Assembly (NCBI RefSeq): GCF_021729075.1
Contig: NZ_JAJSAQ010000005.1
Coordinates: 1 to 64,000 of the forward strand
DNA length: 64,000 bases
Direction: 5' to 3'
DNA from: Microbulbifer guangxiensis
GTDB taxonomy: Bacteria; Pseudomonadota; Gammaproteobacteria; Pseudomonadales; Cellvibrionaceae
Position 1 is the first letter of the stretch; each line of letters opens with the position of its first letter. The position numbers and the translations under genes are program-made. The notes below the pieces were generated by a model, which saw only the letters and a list, made by a program, of their open reading frames with translations, searched no databases and had not been told where the DNA came from. Shown here piece by piece: positions 49,353 through 59,124 of this stretch.

Positions 49353-49396
49353 TATACAAGAAAGGCCACCCAAAGGGTGGCCTTTCTTGTATATGG
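49350..49396. terminator. 22-bp perfect inverted repeat after the tRNA, likely two-way terminator
   Basis: Arms 49350-49371 and 49375-49396 are exact inverse copies around AAA. The left arm begins with the last bases of the tRNA's CCA. The inner part, AGAAAGGCCACCC AAA GGGTGGCCTTTCT, makes a strong stem; the T content after it is modest but enough for termination of the tRNA transcript. The right arm belongs to the first long direct repeat. Confidence 0.75.
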
Positions 49397-49490
49397 ATCG
49401 TCGGAGGGCTCAGATTCGAACCTCCGTTCGACTCGGAAGCGGCAACGCCGCTGTAGAGCAGCGACCGAAGGGAGCTAATCCTCTCCCCGC
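49375..49490. repeat. Direct repeat copy 1 (116 bp), tRNA 3' end-derived
   Basis: This 116-base unit occurs again at 49604-49719 with one mismatch. On the minus strand it reads like the 3' half of a tRNA with its flank: GGAGGTTCGAATC (T-arm-like), CTCCGACGATCCA, then TATACAAGAAAGGCC, the same flank that follows the real tRNA-Arg. No reading frame is credible. Confidence 0.8.
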
Positions 49491-49603
49491 AGCAGGCTCA
49501 CCCTACCTAGAGGCTCCGTCCACCCTGACCTTTTCGAGCAGAACGAGCCGGAGACCAGCGAGCCCAAAGGGCGAAGCTAATCCTCTAACCCCCCCCACCC
49601 ATC

Positions 49604-49719
49604 GGGTGGCCTTTCTTGTATATGGATCGTCGGAGGGCCCAGATTCGAACCTCCGTTCGACTCGGAAGCGGCAACGCCGCTGTAGAGCAGCGACCGAAGG
49701 GAGCTAATCCTCTCCCCGC
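49604..49719. repeat. Direct repeat copy 2 (116 bp), tRNA 3' end-derived
   Basis: Second copy of the unit at 49375-49490, 229 bases downstream, differing only by CTC to CCC within GAGGGCYCAG. It is preceded by CCACCC ATC GGGTGG, so the stem-loop with the flank is kept even without a nearby tRNA. Confidence 0.8.
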
Positions 49720-50079
49720 CGCACCCCCAGCCCTACCTAAAACGCCCGTCCACCCTGAAATGAGAACGAGCCGGAGACCAACGAGCGCGATAGCGCGAAG
49801 TTACCCGGAGCGAAGCGGAGAGCCGCGACCAACGGGAGCGAATCCTCCCCCCGCAGCCTCCCCAAAACCCACCCAGTCACCCCGTTTCCCCGGCACCCGC
49901 CCCACACTTCGCCCCCCGCCCAAATTTTGTTTACACCCACCCCAAACCAGCACAAAATCCGCGCGAGATCCCTGGTGGGCCGGTTCCGGCCCGTCATCCA
50001 AGGCTACTCCCAACAGCCGCGTCGGCCGCTCCCCGGCCACAGGCCCGATTGTCCATCCGAGATTTTTCAGACGGGTCCC
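49720..50079. other. Degenerate repeat remnants before rlmJ
   Basis: Within 49758-49856 a looser third version of the repeat vocabulary appears (AACGAGCCGGAGACCA, CGGAGCGAAGCGGAG, GGGAGCGAATCCTCCCC). The rest to 50079 is CCC-rich spacer without a gene. Frames open here translate to Pro/Arg/Ser-rich nonsense. Confidence 0.45.
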
Positions 50080-50919
50080 ATGCTCAGTTATCGCCATGCC
50101 TTCCACGCCGGCAATTTTGCCGACGTGCTGAAGCACCTCGTGCAGGTGGAAATCCTCACTTACCTGCAGAAGAAGGAAAAACCCTTCGACTACATCGATA
50201 CCCACGCCGGTGCCGGGCTCTACCGACTGCAAAGCGCGATGGCAGCCAAGAACAGCGAATACCGCAATGGCATCGGGCGCCTGCTGCAGAGCACCCCGGA
50301 TGTGGCGACCCTCCAGACCTACCTGGAGCAGATCTGGTCCCACAACCCGGACGAGCGCCTGCGAGTCTACCCCGGCTCACCAGCCATCGCCCGCAGCATG
50401 CTGCGGCCACAGGACAAAGCCTGGCTGTATGAACTGCACCCCAGCGATGTAGTGGAACTGCGCCGCACCTGCAGTGGGCCAAACGTGCATATCCGCCAGG
50501 AAGATGGCTTCCGGGCGTTGATGGGGCTGCTGCCGACCCAGTCCCGACGGGCATGCATCCTCATCGACCCACCTTATGAGATGAAGCAGGATTACCAGCG
50601 GGTGATCGATGCCCTGAAGCTGATCTATCGGCGTATGCCCAGCGCCACCGTCGCACTCTGGTACCCGGTGGTAGAGCGTGCTCGTATCGAACAGCTGGAG
50701 CGCCAGATCACAACGTCCGGTATCCGCAACGTAGTCCAGTTCGAGCTCGGCATCGCTCCGGACAGTGATGGCCCCGGCATGACGTCGGCAGGCATGATCG
50801 TGATCAATCCGCCGTGGATGCTCTTGGGGGACATGCAGGAACTGCTGCCGGGTCTGGCGTCCGTGCTGGGCGAGGAAGGGGAAGACTTCTACGAGTGTCG
50901 GACACTCGTCACTGAGTAA
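50080..50919 (+). CDS. rlmJ: RlmJ, 23S rRNA (adenine2030-N6)-methyltransferase
   Basis: The product is 279 aa from ATG 50080 (MLSYRHAFHAGNFADVLKHLVQ), the standard start; the frame is open 51 codons upstream into repeat sequence. It has DTHAGAGLY (SAM binding) and DPPY at residues 163-166, the N6-adenine methylase motif. It methylates A2030 of 23S rRNA. Confidence 0.97.
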   Translation: MLSYRHAFHAGNFADVLKHLVQVEILTYLQKKEKPFDYIDTHAGAGLYRLQSAMAAKNSEYRNGIGRLLQSTPDVATLQTYLEQIWSHNPDERLRVYPGSPAIARSMLRPQDKAWLYELHPSDVVELRRTCSGPNVHIRQEDGFRALMGLLPTQSRRACILIDPPYEMKQDYQRVIDALKLIYRRMPSATVALWYPVVERARIEQLERQITTSGIRNVVQFELGIAPDSDGPGMTSAGMIVINPPWMLLGDMQELLPGLASVLGEEGEDFYECRTLVTE

Positions 50920-51085
50920 TACCCATGCACCCGCCGCGCCCCATCATTGCCCCGCGGCCGGCACTCTTGTAATTTGTACGTCCAACAACCACCTACCTGC
51001 GCCCGGGTAAATACTGATTTTCCCCGGGCCAGGTGCTGCGCCGGTAGCTGTAGAGCCAGTGCTACACATGGAGGATGCAGTACCG

Positions 51086-52537
51086 ATGCAGGCAATGTTC
51101 CTTGCGCTCTTTGTCGCTCTCGTGACGGGGTTTTCCCTACCCGCTAGTGCAGATTCCGGCTGGCGCAAATACGAATCCGGCAACTTTATCGTCTACTCGG
51201 ACTACTCCGAGAAGACCACCCTGAAAAAGATCCGCCGGTTTGAGTTATTCAAACAGTCGATCCATGAACTGCTCGGAGTGCCGGAGGACTCGGTAGACGT
51301 CCCGTTTGAGGTCTACCTGTTCAAGAGCAAGTGGCAGCTGCGCAAATTCACCACCAACAGTGGAGGCTTCTACCGGGACCGCCTCGGTTACCCCTTGATG
51401 GTGGTCGGCCCGGGCGGCAAGGATTCGATCTTCTTTCACGAGTATGTCCACTACCTGACCTACCGGCTGGGCAACTTCGTCTACCCGCGCTGGTACAGCG
51501 AAGGCATCGCCGAGTTTTATTCCACACTGGAATTCAAGGATGGCAAAGCGATTATTGGTGGCGTGCCAGAGATACGCCGGGGCTGGCTCGCGCGCGAGAA
51601 TACGCTGCCGCTGGCCTCACTGCTGGAGCCTGAAGGCAAGTTCGGCAATAACCAGTTTACCGGCCGTTTTTATGCGACTGCGTGGCTGCTGACGCACCGC
51701 ATGATACTGGGCGCGGCCAATGGTATGGACGATCGTTCCGATGCCCTGAAGCAGTACCTGCTTCGGTATACCCAGGGTGAAAAAGCGGCTGAGGTCTTTT
51801 TCGAAGAAATGGGTGAGGATGCCAAGGCGATCGCGAACGAAATGCGACGCTACGCCCGGCAAAGGCACTTGAATGCCATTGCTATGCCCCTACCCGATGT
51901 CGAGCAGTCCGTAGATGTCAGCCCGCTGAGCAATGGGGATCTGGTCAATATCAAAGTGCGACTGGCTCTTGCCGGCGGAGACTGGGACTATGCCAGCGAG
52001 CTGCTGGCTGACAACCGGAAATCACTCGACGGCGAGGGCCTTGCCGCACTGGCTATTGTCCAGGGCCACGAGTCGGATGAGGTCGGCACCGAGGCCGCAC
52101 TGATCTCTAGGCTGATGGAAGACCCGGAGCTGAGTGGCGCCGGCCACGCACACCTTGGCCATGCCCTGTTCGATCTCGCCGAAAAGAATCCCGACAATCG
52201 CAGGGTACTGCTGGCAGAAGCAGCGCATCATCTGGAAGCGGCACAGGCGGCAGACGCGCTCTATGGAGAGAGCAGACTGCTGATCGAGGTCTACTGGGAG
52301 CTCGGCCGCAGGCAATCGGCCATGAATGAAATCCTGCGGGTCATCAAACGCAACCCGGCCAGCCTGGCGGCCAACCAGCTGGCTGGGGAATACTCGCTGA
52401 AAGCCGGTCTCAGGGAAGACGCACAGTTTTTCCTAACCCGCGTGGTCAATTGGGCGCATTCAGAAGCCCAGGCCGAGAGGGCGCTCCAATTGTTGGCGGA
52501 AATCGAGGGCGAGCAGCTAACCGCCGACGCCGGTTAG
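51086..52537 (+). CDS. DUF1570-like secreted zinc metalloprotease-like protein
   Basis: The product is 483 aa from ATG 51086, with GGAGG ten bases upstream; earlier in-frame starts at 51059 and 51068 are possible. A signal peptide (about 1-22, ending SLPASA) precedes a peptidase-like domain with HEYVH at residues 118-122 (HExxH) and RWYSEGIAEFYST as the likely third ligand region. The C-terminal half is helical with TPR-like repeats (about 300-470). It is probably a periplasmic peptidase, though no substrate is known. Confidence 0.8.
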   Translation: MQAMFLALFVALVTGFSLPASADSGWRKYESGNFIVYSDYSEKTTLKKIRRFELFKQSIHELLGVPEDSVDVPFEVYLFKSKWQLRKFTTNSGGFYRDRLGYPLMVVGPGGKDSIFFHEYVHYLTYRLGNFVYPRWYSEGIAEFYSTLEFKDGKAIIGGVPEIRRGWLARENTLPLASLLEPEGKFGNNQFTGRFYATAWLLTHRMILGAANGMDDRSDALKQYLLRYTQGEKAAEVFFEEMGEDAKAIANEMRRYARQRHLNAIAMPLPDVEQSVDVSPLSNGDLVNIKVRLALAGGDWDYASELLADNRKSLDGEGLAALAIVQGHESDEVGTEAALISRLMEDPELSGAGHAHLGHALFDLAEKNPDNRRVLLAEAAHHLEAAQAADALYGESRLLIEVYWELGRRQSAMNEILRVIKRNPASLAANQLAGEYSLKAGLREDAQFFLTRVVNWAHSEAQAERALQLLAEIEGEQLTADAG

Positions 52538-52617
52538 CTACTAGAGACAGTTCGCGCTTCGTGCGGGCGCGGTAGGCTATGCCCCTCCTGAAATCTCTGG
52601 AGCTCCGGAACAGACTT

Positions 52618-53247
52618 ATGATCCGTGCACTAGTCTCGCTCCCGCTGCTCGCCGCCCTCAGCACCATAGGCGAAACGGTGACCGGCAGTGAAAATTGCGG
52701 CAACCCCACCGATTGTCTTGCACTGAAGCTACATAACCAGCTCCGCCAAGACCTCAACAGCGGCCAGCTGCCCAACAGCCCGAAACCCAATCCACCGGTG
52801 GAGATGCTCGTACACGATACGGCGCTGGCGCGCGTTGCTCTCAACTGGTCAGCTGTGCAATGCAGTAGCGTGCGCGGCCATAACAAGAGTCGCCGGGCCG
52901 ACTTCCTCGCCGAGGGGGGCAACCCGGCCTATCCGGCGATCGGGGAGAATATCTTCTATCACTCTGCCCACCTGCCTGAGGCGGAAGCGTTGAAGCTGGC
53001 GGTGGAAAGCTAGGCGGGGGAAGCAAAGGATTTTCGCTTCGAGCCATTCAGTGACCTGAAAGCCGGGCACTACACGCAGCTGATCTGGAATTCGGTCGAT
53101 GCCTTTGATGGGCAGGGCCGCAGGCTACCGCGTGCTGTCGGCTGCGGGATCTATCATTGTCCCTCGGGCAGGTTCAGGACCATCGTCACCTGCAACTATG
53201 CGCCGGCAGGCAATATCCTGCGGCAGCTGCCCTATCGGGTTGACTGA
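52618..53247 (+). pseudogene. CAP/SCP-domain protein broken by an in-frame TAG
   Basis: From ATG 52618 the frame reads a signal peptide (MIRALVSLPLLAALSTIG), then CLALKLHNQLRQDLNSGQLP, and stops at TAG 53011-53013 after KLAVES. The same frame continues for another 78 codons with the second half of a CAP domain: AGEAKDFRFEPFSDLKAGHYTQLIWNS, a Cys-rich CGIYHCPSGRF and VTCNYAPAGN, ending TGA 53245-53247. In CAP proteins this position is typically a Trp (ES-W-xxE); one G-to-A change (TGG to TAG) would explain it. CAP proteins are secreted and of varied function. It may be a recent pseudogene, a sequencing error or a readthrough product. Confidence 0.85.
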
Positions 53248-53285
53248 AGATGACTGACAGCAAAGCGCTCTAAAACCCGAGCCTT

Positions 53286-54980
53286 TTACCCCAGGCGATG
53301 GACAACCCGGTGGCTGCCGGCCTCGGCGAATTCGTTACTGTCGATGTTATCCACGAAGGTCCATTCCGCCTGCACCTCTTCACGGGTAACGGTGAGCGCC
53401 ATGAATCCCCGCTGGTGCAGGTTGCAGTACTGCAGATCATCGATCAGTACCGGCATGCCCTGTGCCAGCTCCCGCGCGGCCATTTCATCCAGGTTCAGGT
53501 AGGTCTCCATCCCCGGCGAGGTCACGCTGGGTGTGGCAAACTCCACACCCACCAACTGCCCGCTGTCATCCCTCAGTTGGTTGTACCAGGCGTTGTGGGT
53601 ATCACCGGCCACCACCACCAGGTTTTTGCCCAGCTCACTCACATGGCGGTACAACGCCTCGCGCTCAACCCCGTAGCCGTCCCAACCATCCAGGTTGTAG
53701 GGCACCCGCTGCTCGAGACGGGCGCGCTGGCTTTCGCTCAGGGGCCTGCCCTGCAGGCTGCCCGCCTTCAGCTGCACCAGCTCGCGGGTCGGATCCGGTT
53801 TCTGGCCACGGCTGTAATAACTCATCAGGATTTCCGCCGGCAGGTGCATCCTGCCCATCAGCACCTGCTGGCCCAGCAGCTGCCAGTGGCCGCTGGAACG
53901 CTGCAGTGTCTCCGCCAGCCAGTTGCGCTGCGTCGGACCGAGCAGGGTCCGCCCCGGATCGGCCAGCGCAGCACCGAAGCCGCGCTCGTCGAAGCTGCCA
54001 TCCTCGCGCAGGTAGCGGGAAAACTGCAGCTGCTCGTCGCGACCGATGATGCGGGTATCGAGCATATGCAGGTCGAGCAGGTCGCCGAAACGGAAGCTGC
54101 GGTAGATCTGCGGCTTGGTCTCGCCCATGGGCGGGCGGATGGGCAGCCACTCGTAATAGGCCTGGATCGCCGCCGCGCGGCGCTCGAAGAAATTGCCCTC
54201 TTCCGGGCTGTGGTTCTCCGCCCCGCCCTTCCAGGTATCGTTGGCCACTTCGTGATCGTCCCAGACAGCAATAAACGGCGCTGCCGCATGCAGTGCCTGC
54301 AGGCCGGTATCGGTGCGGTAGAGCGCATAGCGCTTGCGGTAGTCCACCAGGGTCAGTAGTTCACCGGCATTGTCCTGCGGCAGCGCGCGGCCGATTTCTG
54401 CCGCGTGTTCTGTGGCATAGCCGTTCGCCGGGTACTCGTAGATGTAGTCCCCGAGGTGCAGCACCGCATCCCAGTCGCCGCGCTCAGCAGCAAGCGCGTA
54501 GGCGTTGAAGTAACCGGCCGGGTAATTGGAGCAGGAGAACACTGCCAGCCTGACCTGCTCCACTCCATCAGCGGGCAGGGTCCGGGTGCGCCCCACCGGG
54601 CTCTGCTCAAGAGCGCCGAGAAACCGGTAGTAATAGGTGGTATCCGGTTCCAGCCCCTGCACATCGATCTTGATGGTGTAATCGCGCCCGGCGCCGGTCT
54701 CGGCACTGCCCCGGCGCAACACGTCGGTGAACGCCCGGTCCCGGGCCAGCTCCCAGGTCACCGTGACCGGTTCATCCCGCGCGAGTGATGACGCAGGCGT
54801 GGCCCTGGTCCACAGGATCACCGCATCCTGCAGGGGATCGCCACTGGCGACACCGTGGGTAAAGCCGACTTCAGAGGGCAGTTGTGGGCGGCTCATGGCC
54901 TGTAGCGGGGTGGATACCAGCACACCGCCGGTAGTGGCGAGCGCACCCTTGAGGAAATTGCGCCGGGTGAATCGATTCAC
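53286..54980 (-). CDS. phoD: Alkaline phosphatase D (PhoD), Tat-exported
   Basis: The protein has 564 aa. The N-terminus NRFTRRNFLKGALATTGG is a twin-arginine signal. The mature protein has the Fn3-like N-terminal domain and then the phosphodiesterase core: FSCSNYPAGYFNAY, LHLGDYIYEY, WDDHEVANDTW and VVAGDTHNAW, with the metal ligands of the family. PhoD releases phosphate from phosphomonoesters and diesters, needing Ca and Fe. It is divergent from mtgA, with 186 bases between; no Pho box is obvious. Confidence 0.95.
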   Translation of the reverse strand: MNRFTRRNFLKGALATTGGVLVSTPLQAMSRPQLPSEVGFTHGVASGDPLQDAVILWTRATPASSLARDEPVTVTWELARDRAFTDVLRRGSAETGAGRDYTIKIDVQGLEPDTTYYYRFLGALEQSPVGRTRTLPADGVEQVRLAVFSCSNYPAGYFNAYALAAERGDWDAVLHLGDYIYEYPANGYATEHAAEIGRALPQDNAGELLTLVDYRKRYALYRTDTGLQALHAAAPFIAVWDDHEVANDTWKGGAENHSPEEGNFFERRAAAIQAYYEWLPIRPPMGETKPQIYRSFRFGDLLDLHMLDTRIIGRDEQLQFSRYLREDGSFDERGFGAALADPGRTLLGPTQRNWLAETLQRSSGHWQLLGQQVLMGRMHLPAEILMSYYSRGQKPDPTRELVQLKAGSLQGRPLSESQRARLEQRVPYNLDGWDGYGVEREALYRHVSELGKNLVVVAGDTHNAWYNQLRDDSGQLVGVEFATPSVTSPGMETYLNLDEMAARELAQGMPVLIDDLQYCNLHQRGFMALTVTREEVQAEWTFVDNIDSNEFAEAGSHRVVHRLG

Positions 54981-55166
54981 GGAGTCACACCTTTGTTGTT
55001 CTGTTTATGGAAAGGTGACCGATTTTCAGGGTCGGTGAAACCAGCTGCCAACTCTACTAGAGAGAGCGGGATCGCGCCAAAAATGGGGGAATGACTGCGC
55101 CTGCCCCCCGGAAATCGCCGGCGACGGAACCTCCATCTCCGTCGGGCGTCTCAGGGAAGACTCAAG

Positions 55167-55868
55167 ATGTACGACCCCGGGCCCACCATGCATCGCCTCC
55201 TGAAACGCACTGCCAGACTCGGTCTCGCTCTCATTGCCGCCTTTGTGTGCCTCAGCGCCCTGCTGGTACTGGCCCTGCGCTGGATCGACCCGCCCTCTTC
55301 GGCAGTGATAGTGGCCTGGGAGCTGGGCAATGGCCGCGAGGCGCGGCAGGAGTGGCAGCCGCTGGAGCGGATCTCGCCCCATTTGCAGATGGCCGTGATC
55401 GCAGCGGAAGACCAGAAATTTGCCCATCATTTCGGCTTCGATTTCGCGGCACTGAAACAGGCGCTGCGAGAAGACCGCAAGCGCCCTCGCGGAGCCAGCA
55501 CCATTACCCAGCAGACCGCCAAGAACCTGTTCCTGTGGCACGGCCGCAGTTACCTGCGCAAGGGCCTGGAGGCCTGGTTTACCGTATTGATGGAACTGCT
55601 GTGGCCGAAGGAGCGGATTCTGGAGGTGTACCTGAATATCGCCGAATTCGGAGAGGGGGTTTACGGCGCCCAGGCGGCGGCTCAGCGCTTCTTCGGCACC
55701 TCTGCGCGCTACCTCAGCAGCTGGCAGGCGGGGCGCATGGCAGCAGTGCTGCCCAACCCCAGACGCATGTCGGCCCAGCACCCGTCCCACTATGTGCGCA
55801 ACCGCGCCGCGACCATCAACCGGCAGGTCCGGCAGCTGGGCGGCAGCGCCTATCTCGGGGCACTCTGA
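55167..55868 (+). CDS. mtgA: MtgA, monofunctional peptidoglycan transglycosylase
   Basis: The protein has 233 aa from ATG 55167 with AGGGA upstream (an ATG at 55188 is also possible). One membrane helix lies at about residues 17-38, then the GT51 glycosyltransferase domain: VIAAEDQKFAHHFGFD with the catalytic Glu, RGASTITQQTAKNLFLW, and LEVYLNIAEFGEGVYGAQAA. It polymerises lipid II into glycan strands in the periplasm. Confidence 0.95.
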   Translation: MYDPGPTMHRLLKRTARLGLALIAAFVCLSALLVLALRWIDPPSSAVIVAWELGNGREARQEWQPLERISPHLQMAVIAAEDQKFAHHFGFDFAALKQALREDRKRPRGASTITQQTAKNLFLWHGRSYLRKGLEAWFTVLMELLWPKERILEVYLNIAEFGEGVYGAQAAAQRFFGTSARYLSSWQAGRMAAVLPNPRRMSAQHPSHYVRNRAATINRQVRQLGGSAYLGAL

Positions 55869-56029
55869 TTCACTGGTATTCACTGGCAACCCGCCCTGCG
55901 ACGAAGTGCCGGGTATTCGCGAGCAACTGGCGCCGGTCCCGTCGCCCTCCAAAATCGCTGTGTTAGGATCTTGGGTTCCGCGTGACAAAAAGCGCCCCTA
56001 ATTCTCATAAAGAAGAGCTTTCTACCACC

Positions 56030-58990
56030 ATGCACCCAACCAGAATCGCACTGATTTTCACTGCCGCACTGCTCGCTGCGTGCAGCAAGGGGCCCGAGGA
56101 TCCGGCCTCGCAAACCTCCACCAAAGACACTGCCGCCGCAGCCGCCACTGCGTTGCCCGCCGGAGTCACCCACGTGGAGAGCTTCGACGGCGATGGGGCC
56201 GAAATCGCCATCCCGTACAGCAAGTACAAACTCGATAACGGCCTGACCGTGGTCCTGCACGAAGACAATTCAGACCCGCTGGTGCACGTGGATGTGACCT
56301 ACCACGTGGGCTCGAACCGTGAGGACCCGGGCCGTTCCGGCTTTGCCCACTTCTTCGAGCACATGATGTTCCAGGGCTCGGAAAACGTTGGCGATGAGGA
56401 ACACTTCCGCATCATCAATGAAGCCGGTGGCACCCTGAACGGCAGCACCAACACCGACCGCACCAACTATTACGAGACCGTACCGGCCAACCAGCTGGAA
56501 ACCGTGCTGTGGCTGGAAGCCGACCGTATGGGCGTGTTCCTGGATGCGGTGACCGAGGAGAAATTCGAGGTTCAGCGTGAGACCGTCAAGAACGAGCGCG
56601 GCCAGCGGGTAGATAACCGCCCCTACGGGCGAGTGAGGGAAACCCTGGATGCCGCCATGTACCCGGATGGCCACCCCTACTCCTGGCCGGTGATCGGCTG
56701 GCTCGAGGATCTGAACCGGGCCGACCTGAATGACCTGAAGCGCTTCTTCCTGCGCTGGTACGGCCCCAACAATGCCACCCTGACCATCGGTGGCGACATC
56801 GACAAGGCCAAGACCCTGGAGTGGGTGGTGAAGTACTTCGGCCCTATTCCTGCAGGCCCGGAAGTCGAAAACCTGCCCAAGCAGCCCGCCTCGCTCGAAT
56901 CCGATCGCTACGTGACGCTGGAGGACAACATCCACCTGCCGGCGCTGGCGATGATGATCCCTACCGTGCACTACAACCACCCGGACGAGCCGGCCCTGGA
57001 TGCCGCCGCAGAGATCCTCGGCCAGGGACAGGACTCCATGCTCTACCAGCGCCTGGTGCAGACCGGCCGCGCAGTACAGGCCAGTGTCTTCCATCCCTGT
57101 CGCGAATTGGCCTGCGAGATGTGGTTCTTTGTTGTGCAGAACCCCGCCTCCGGCGAGTCACTGGCAGAGCTTGAGCAGGCAGTGCGTGACACCCTGGTGG
57201 AATTCGTCGAGCGCGGCGTGAGCGAAGATGATCTGGTCAAGTTCAAGGCCGGTTACGAAGCCAGCCGTGTGTTCGGCCTGCAGTCCGTCGCCGGCAAAGT
57301 GTCCACCCTGGCCGCCTTCGAAACCTTCACCGGCAGTCCCAAAGGCATTGATGCAGAGATCGAGGCGTATCTGTCCGTCGAAACCGCTGACGTCACGCGC
57401 GTATTCGACCAGTACATCGCCGACAAGCCTGCGGTACTGCTGAGCGTCGTACCAAACGGCAAGCCGGAACTGGCCGCCGCCGAACAGAATTACGAATGGA
57501 AACGCACCATTCCGGAAAGCTACGGTGACGACGACGAGGCTCTCGCCCTGCGCCCGGTGAAAGATGACTTCGACCGCAGCGTGCAGCCTACCGCAGGCGT
57601 CAACCCGCAGGTTGAGCTGCCCACCATCACCGACGGCAAGCTGGAAAACGGTGTGCGCCTGCTGGCGGTACAGAATGACGAGACTCCGACCGTGACCGTG
57701 CGCGCGGTCTTCGATGTGGGCCAGCGCGACGAGCCCCGCGGCAAAGCCGGCCTGACTGCACTGATGACGTCGCTGATGACCGAGACCACCACCGAGCGCA
57801 GCGCGGCGGAGTTTGCCGAAGCCCTGAGCCGCCTCGGCGCTTCCATCAGTGTCGACCCGGGCCAGTATGAAACCACCGTCACCCTCAACGTGCTGGCCAA
57901 GCACCTGGACGAGGCCATGCCGCTGATGATGGAACGGATCCTCAAACCGGCCTTTACCGAGGAGGACTTCGCCCGCATCAAACAGCAGACCATCGAGGGC
58001 CTGCAGCAGTCGCGCAAGACCCCGCAGGGCCTCGCTACCCGCGCTGTTGGCGCGGTGATGCGCGGCACTGAACATCCGCTCAGCTTCCCCATGGGCGGCC
58101 TGCCGGATACCGTGGCCAAGATCACCCTGGAGGACGTCAAGGGTTACTACAAGGTCAACTTCCCCTCGCATCTGAGCGGCGTCACCGTCAGCACCAGCCT
58201 GCCCCACGACACCATCGTCAAGGCGCTCGATGGCCTGGCCAAGCTGAAGGTGTCCGAACCGGCTCGCGCTGCCATTGCGCTGCAAAAGCCGAAGATCGAC
58301 GGCCGCACCGTATACCTGGTCAACAAGGAAGGCGCCGCTCAGTCCAGCCTTCGGGTCGGCCAGCACGCCCTGGCTTACGATGCCCTGGGTGATTACTACC
58401 TCGCCTACCTGGGCAACTTCCCGCTGGGAGGCAACTTCAACAGCCGCATCAACCTGAACCTGCGGGAAGACAAGGGCTACACCTACGGCGCCCGCACCTA
58501 CCTGATGGGCGAGCCGCAGGAGGGCATGTACATGTTCAGTTCCGAGGTGAAGATGGATGCGACCGCCGATGCCCTGAACGAAGTGCTCACCGAGCTGGAG
58601 GCCTTCGACAAGGACGGCATGACTGAAGCGGAGTTCAATTACCTGCGTTCCGCCATCGGTCAGCAGGAAGCGCGCAGCTATGAGACGCCGGCTGCCAAGC
58701 TCGGCCTGCTCAACAACATCCTGCGCTACGACCTGCCGCTGGACTACCGTTCACAGCAGAACGCCATCCTGCAGGAGACCGACCGCAAGACCCTCAACAA
58801 GGTCATCACCGATGTACTGCAGCCGCAGGACATGGCGATCGTGGTGGTCGGCGATGCAGCCAGCATCCGCGAGGATGTGGAAGCACTGGGCATGCCCATC
58901 GTCGAGCTGGATGAAGATGGCTATGCGAAGAAAACCGAGGCAGAGGAAGCCGACAAGGCCGCCGCTGCCCCGGAATCCGCCAGCCTCTGA
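56030..58990 (+). CDS. M16 family peptidase lipoprotein (double domain)
   Basis: The product is 986 aa from ATG 56030. The signal peptide ends in LLAAC, a lipobox. Two M16 units follow. The first carries the zinc site HFFEH (His107, Glu110, His111) and the distal ETVKNERGQR; the second (from about 530: LENGVRLLAVQNDETPTVTVRAVFDVG) has lost HxxEH, as in typical pitrilysin-like proteins. C-terminal to this is an acidic Ala/Glu-rich tail. It should cleave peptides in the periplasm, anchored to a membrane. A terminator follows. Confidence 0.94.
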   Translation: MHPTRIALIFTAALLAACSKGPEDPASQTSTKDTAAAAATALPAGVTHVESFDGDGAEIAIPYSKYKLDNGLTVVLHEDNSDPLVHVDVTYHVGSNREDPGRSGFAHFFEHMMFQGSENVGDEEHFRIINEAGGTLNGSTNTDRTNYYETVPANQLETVLWLEADRMGVFLDAVTEEKFEVQRETVKNERGQRVDNRPYGRVRETLDAAMYPDGHPYSWPVIGWLEDLNRADLNDLKRFFLRWYGPNNATLTIGGDIDKAKTLEWVVKYFGPIPAGPEVENLPKQPASLESDRYVTLEDNIHLPALAMMIPTVHYNHPDEPALDAAAEILGQGQDSMLYQRLVQTGRAVQASVFHPCRELACEMWFFVVQNPASGESLAELEQAVRDTLVEFVERGVSEDDLVKFKAGYEASRVFGLQSVAGKVSTLAAFETFTGSPKGIDAEIEAYLSVETADVTRVFDQYIADKPAVLLSVVPNGKPELAAAEQNYEWKRTIPESYGDDDEALALRPVKDDFDRSVQPTAGVNPQVELPTITDGKLENGVRLLAVQNDETPTVTVRAVFDVGQRDEPRGKAGLTALMTSLMTETTTERSAAEFAEALSRLGASISVDPGQYETTVTLNVLAKHLDEAMPLMMERILKPAFTEEDFARIKQQTIEGLQQSRKTPQGLATRAVGAVMRGTEHPLSFPMGGLPDTVAKITLEDVKGYYKVNFPSHLSGVTVSTSLPHDTIVKALDGLAKLKVSEPARAAIALQKPKIDGRTVYLVNKEGAAQSSLRVGQHALAYDALGDYYLAYLGNFPLGGNFNSRINLNLREDKGYTYGARTYLMGEPQEGMYMFSSEVKMDATADALNEVLTELEAFDKDGMTEAEFNYLRSAIGQQEARSYETPAAKLGLLNNILRYDLPLDYRSQQNAILQETDRKTLNKVITDVLQPQDMAIVVVGDAASIREDVEALGMPIVELDEDGYAKKTEAEEADKAAAAPESASL

Positions 58991-59013
58991 CCCTGCGGAT
59001 TTCCGCCTCCGAC

Positions 59014-59038
59014 AGCCCGCCACCCGGCGGGCTTTTTT
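59014..59038 (+). terminator. Rho-independent terminator after the M16 gene
   Basis: AGCCCGCC/GGCGGGCT (59014-59033) with a 4-base loop and a run of six Ts. Confidence 0.92.
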
Positions 59039-59124
59039 GTGGGCGCAGGGCACGCGTCCTCTGCCCTGCCAATCGAAACCGGCTCAGGCATAATGAAGGC
59101 CGGTTTTAGCGAGCGCACAGGCAA

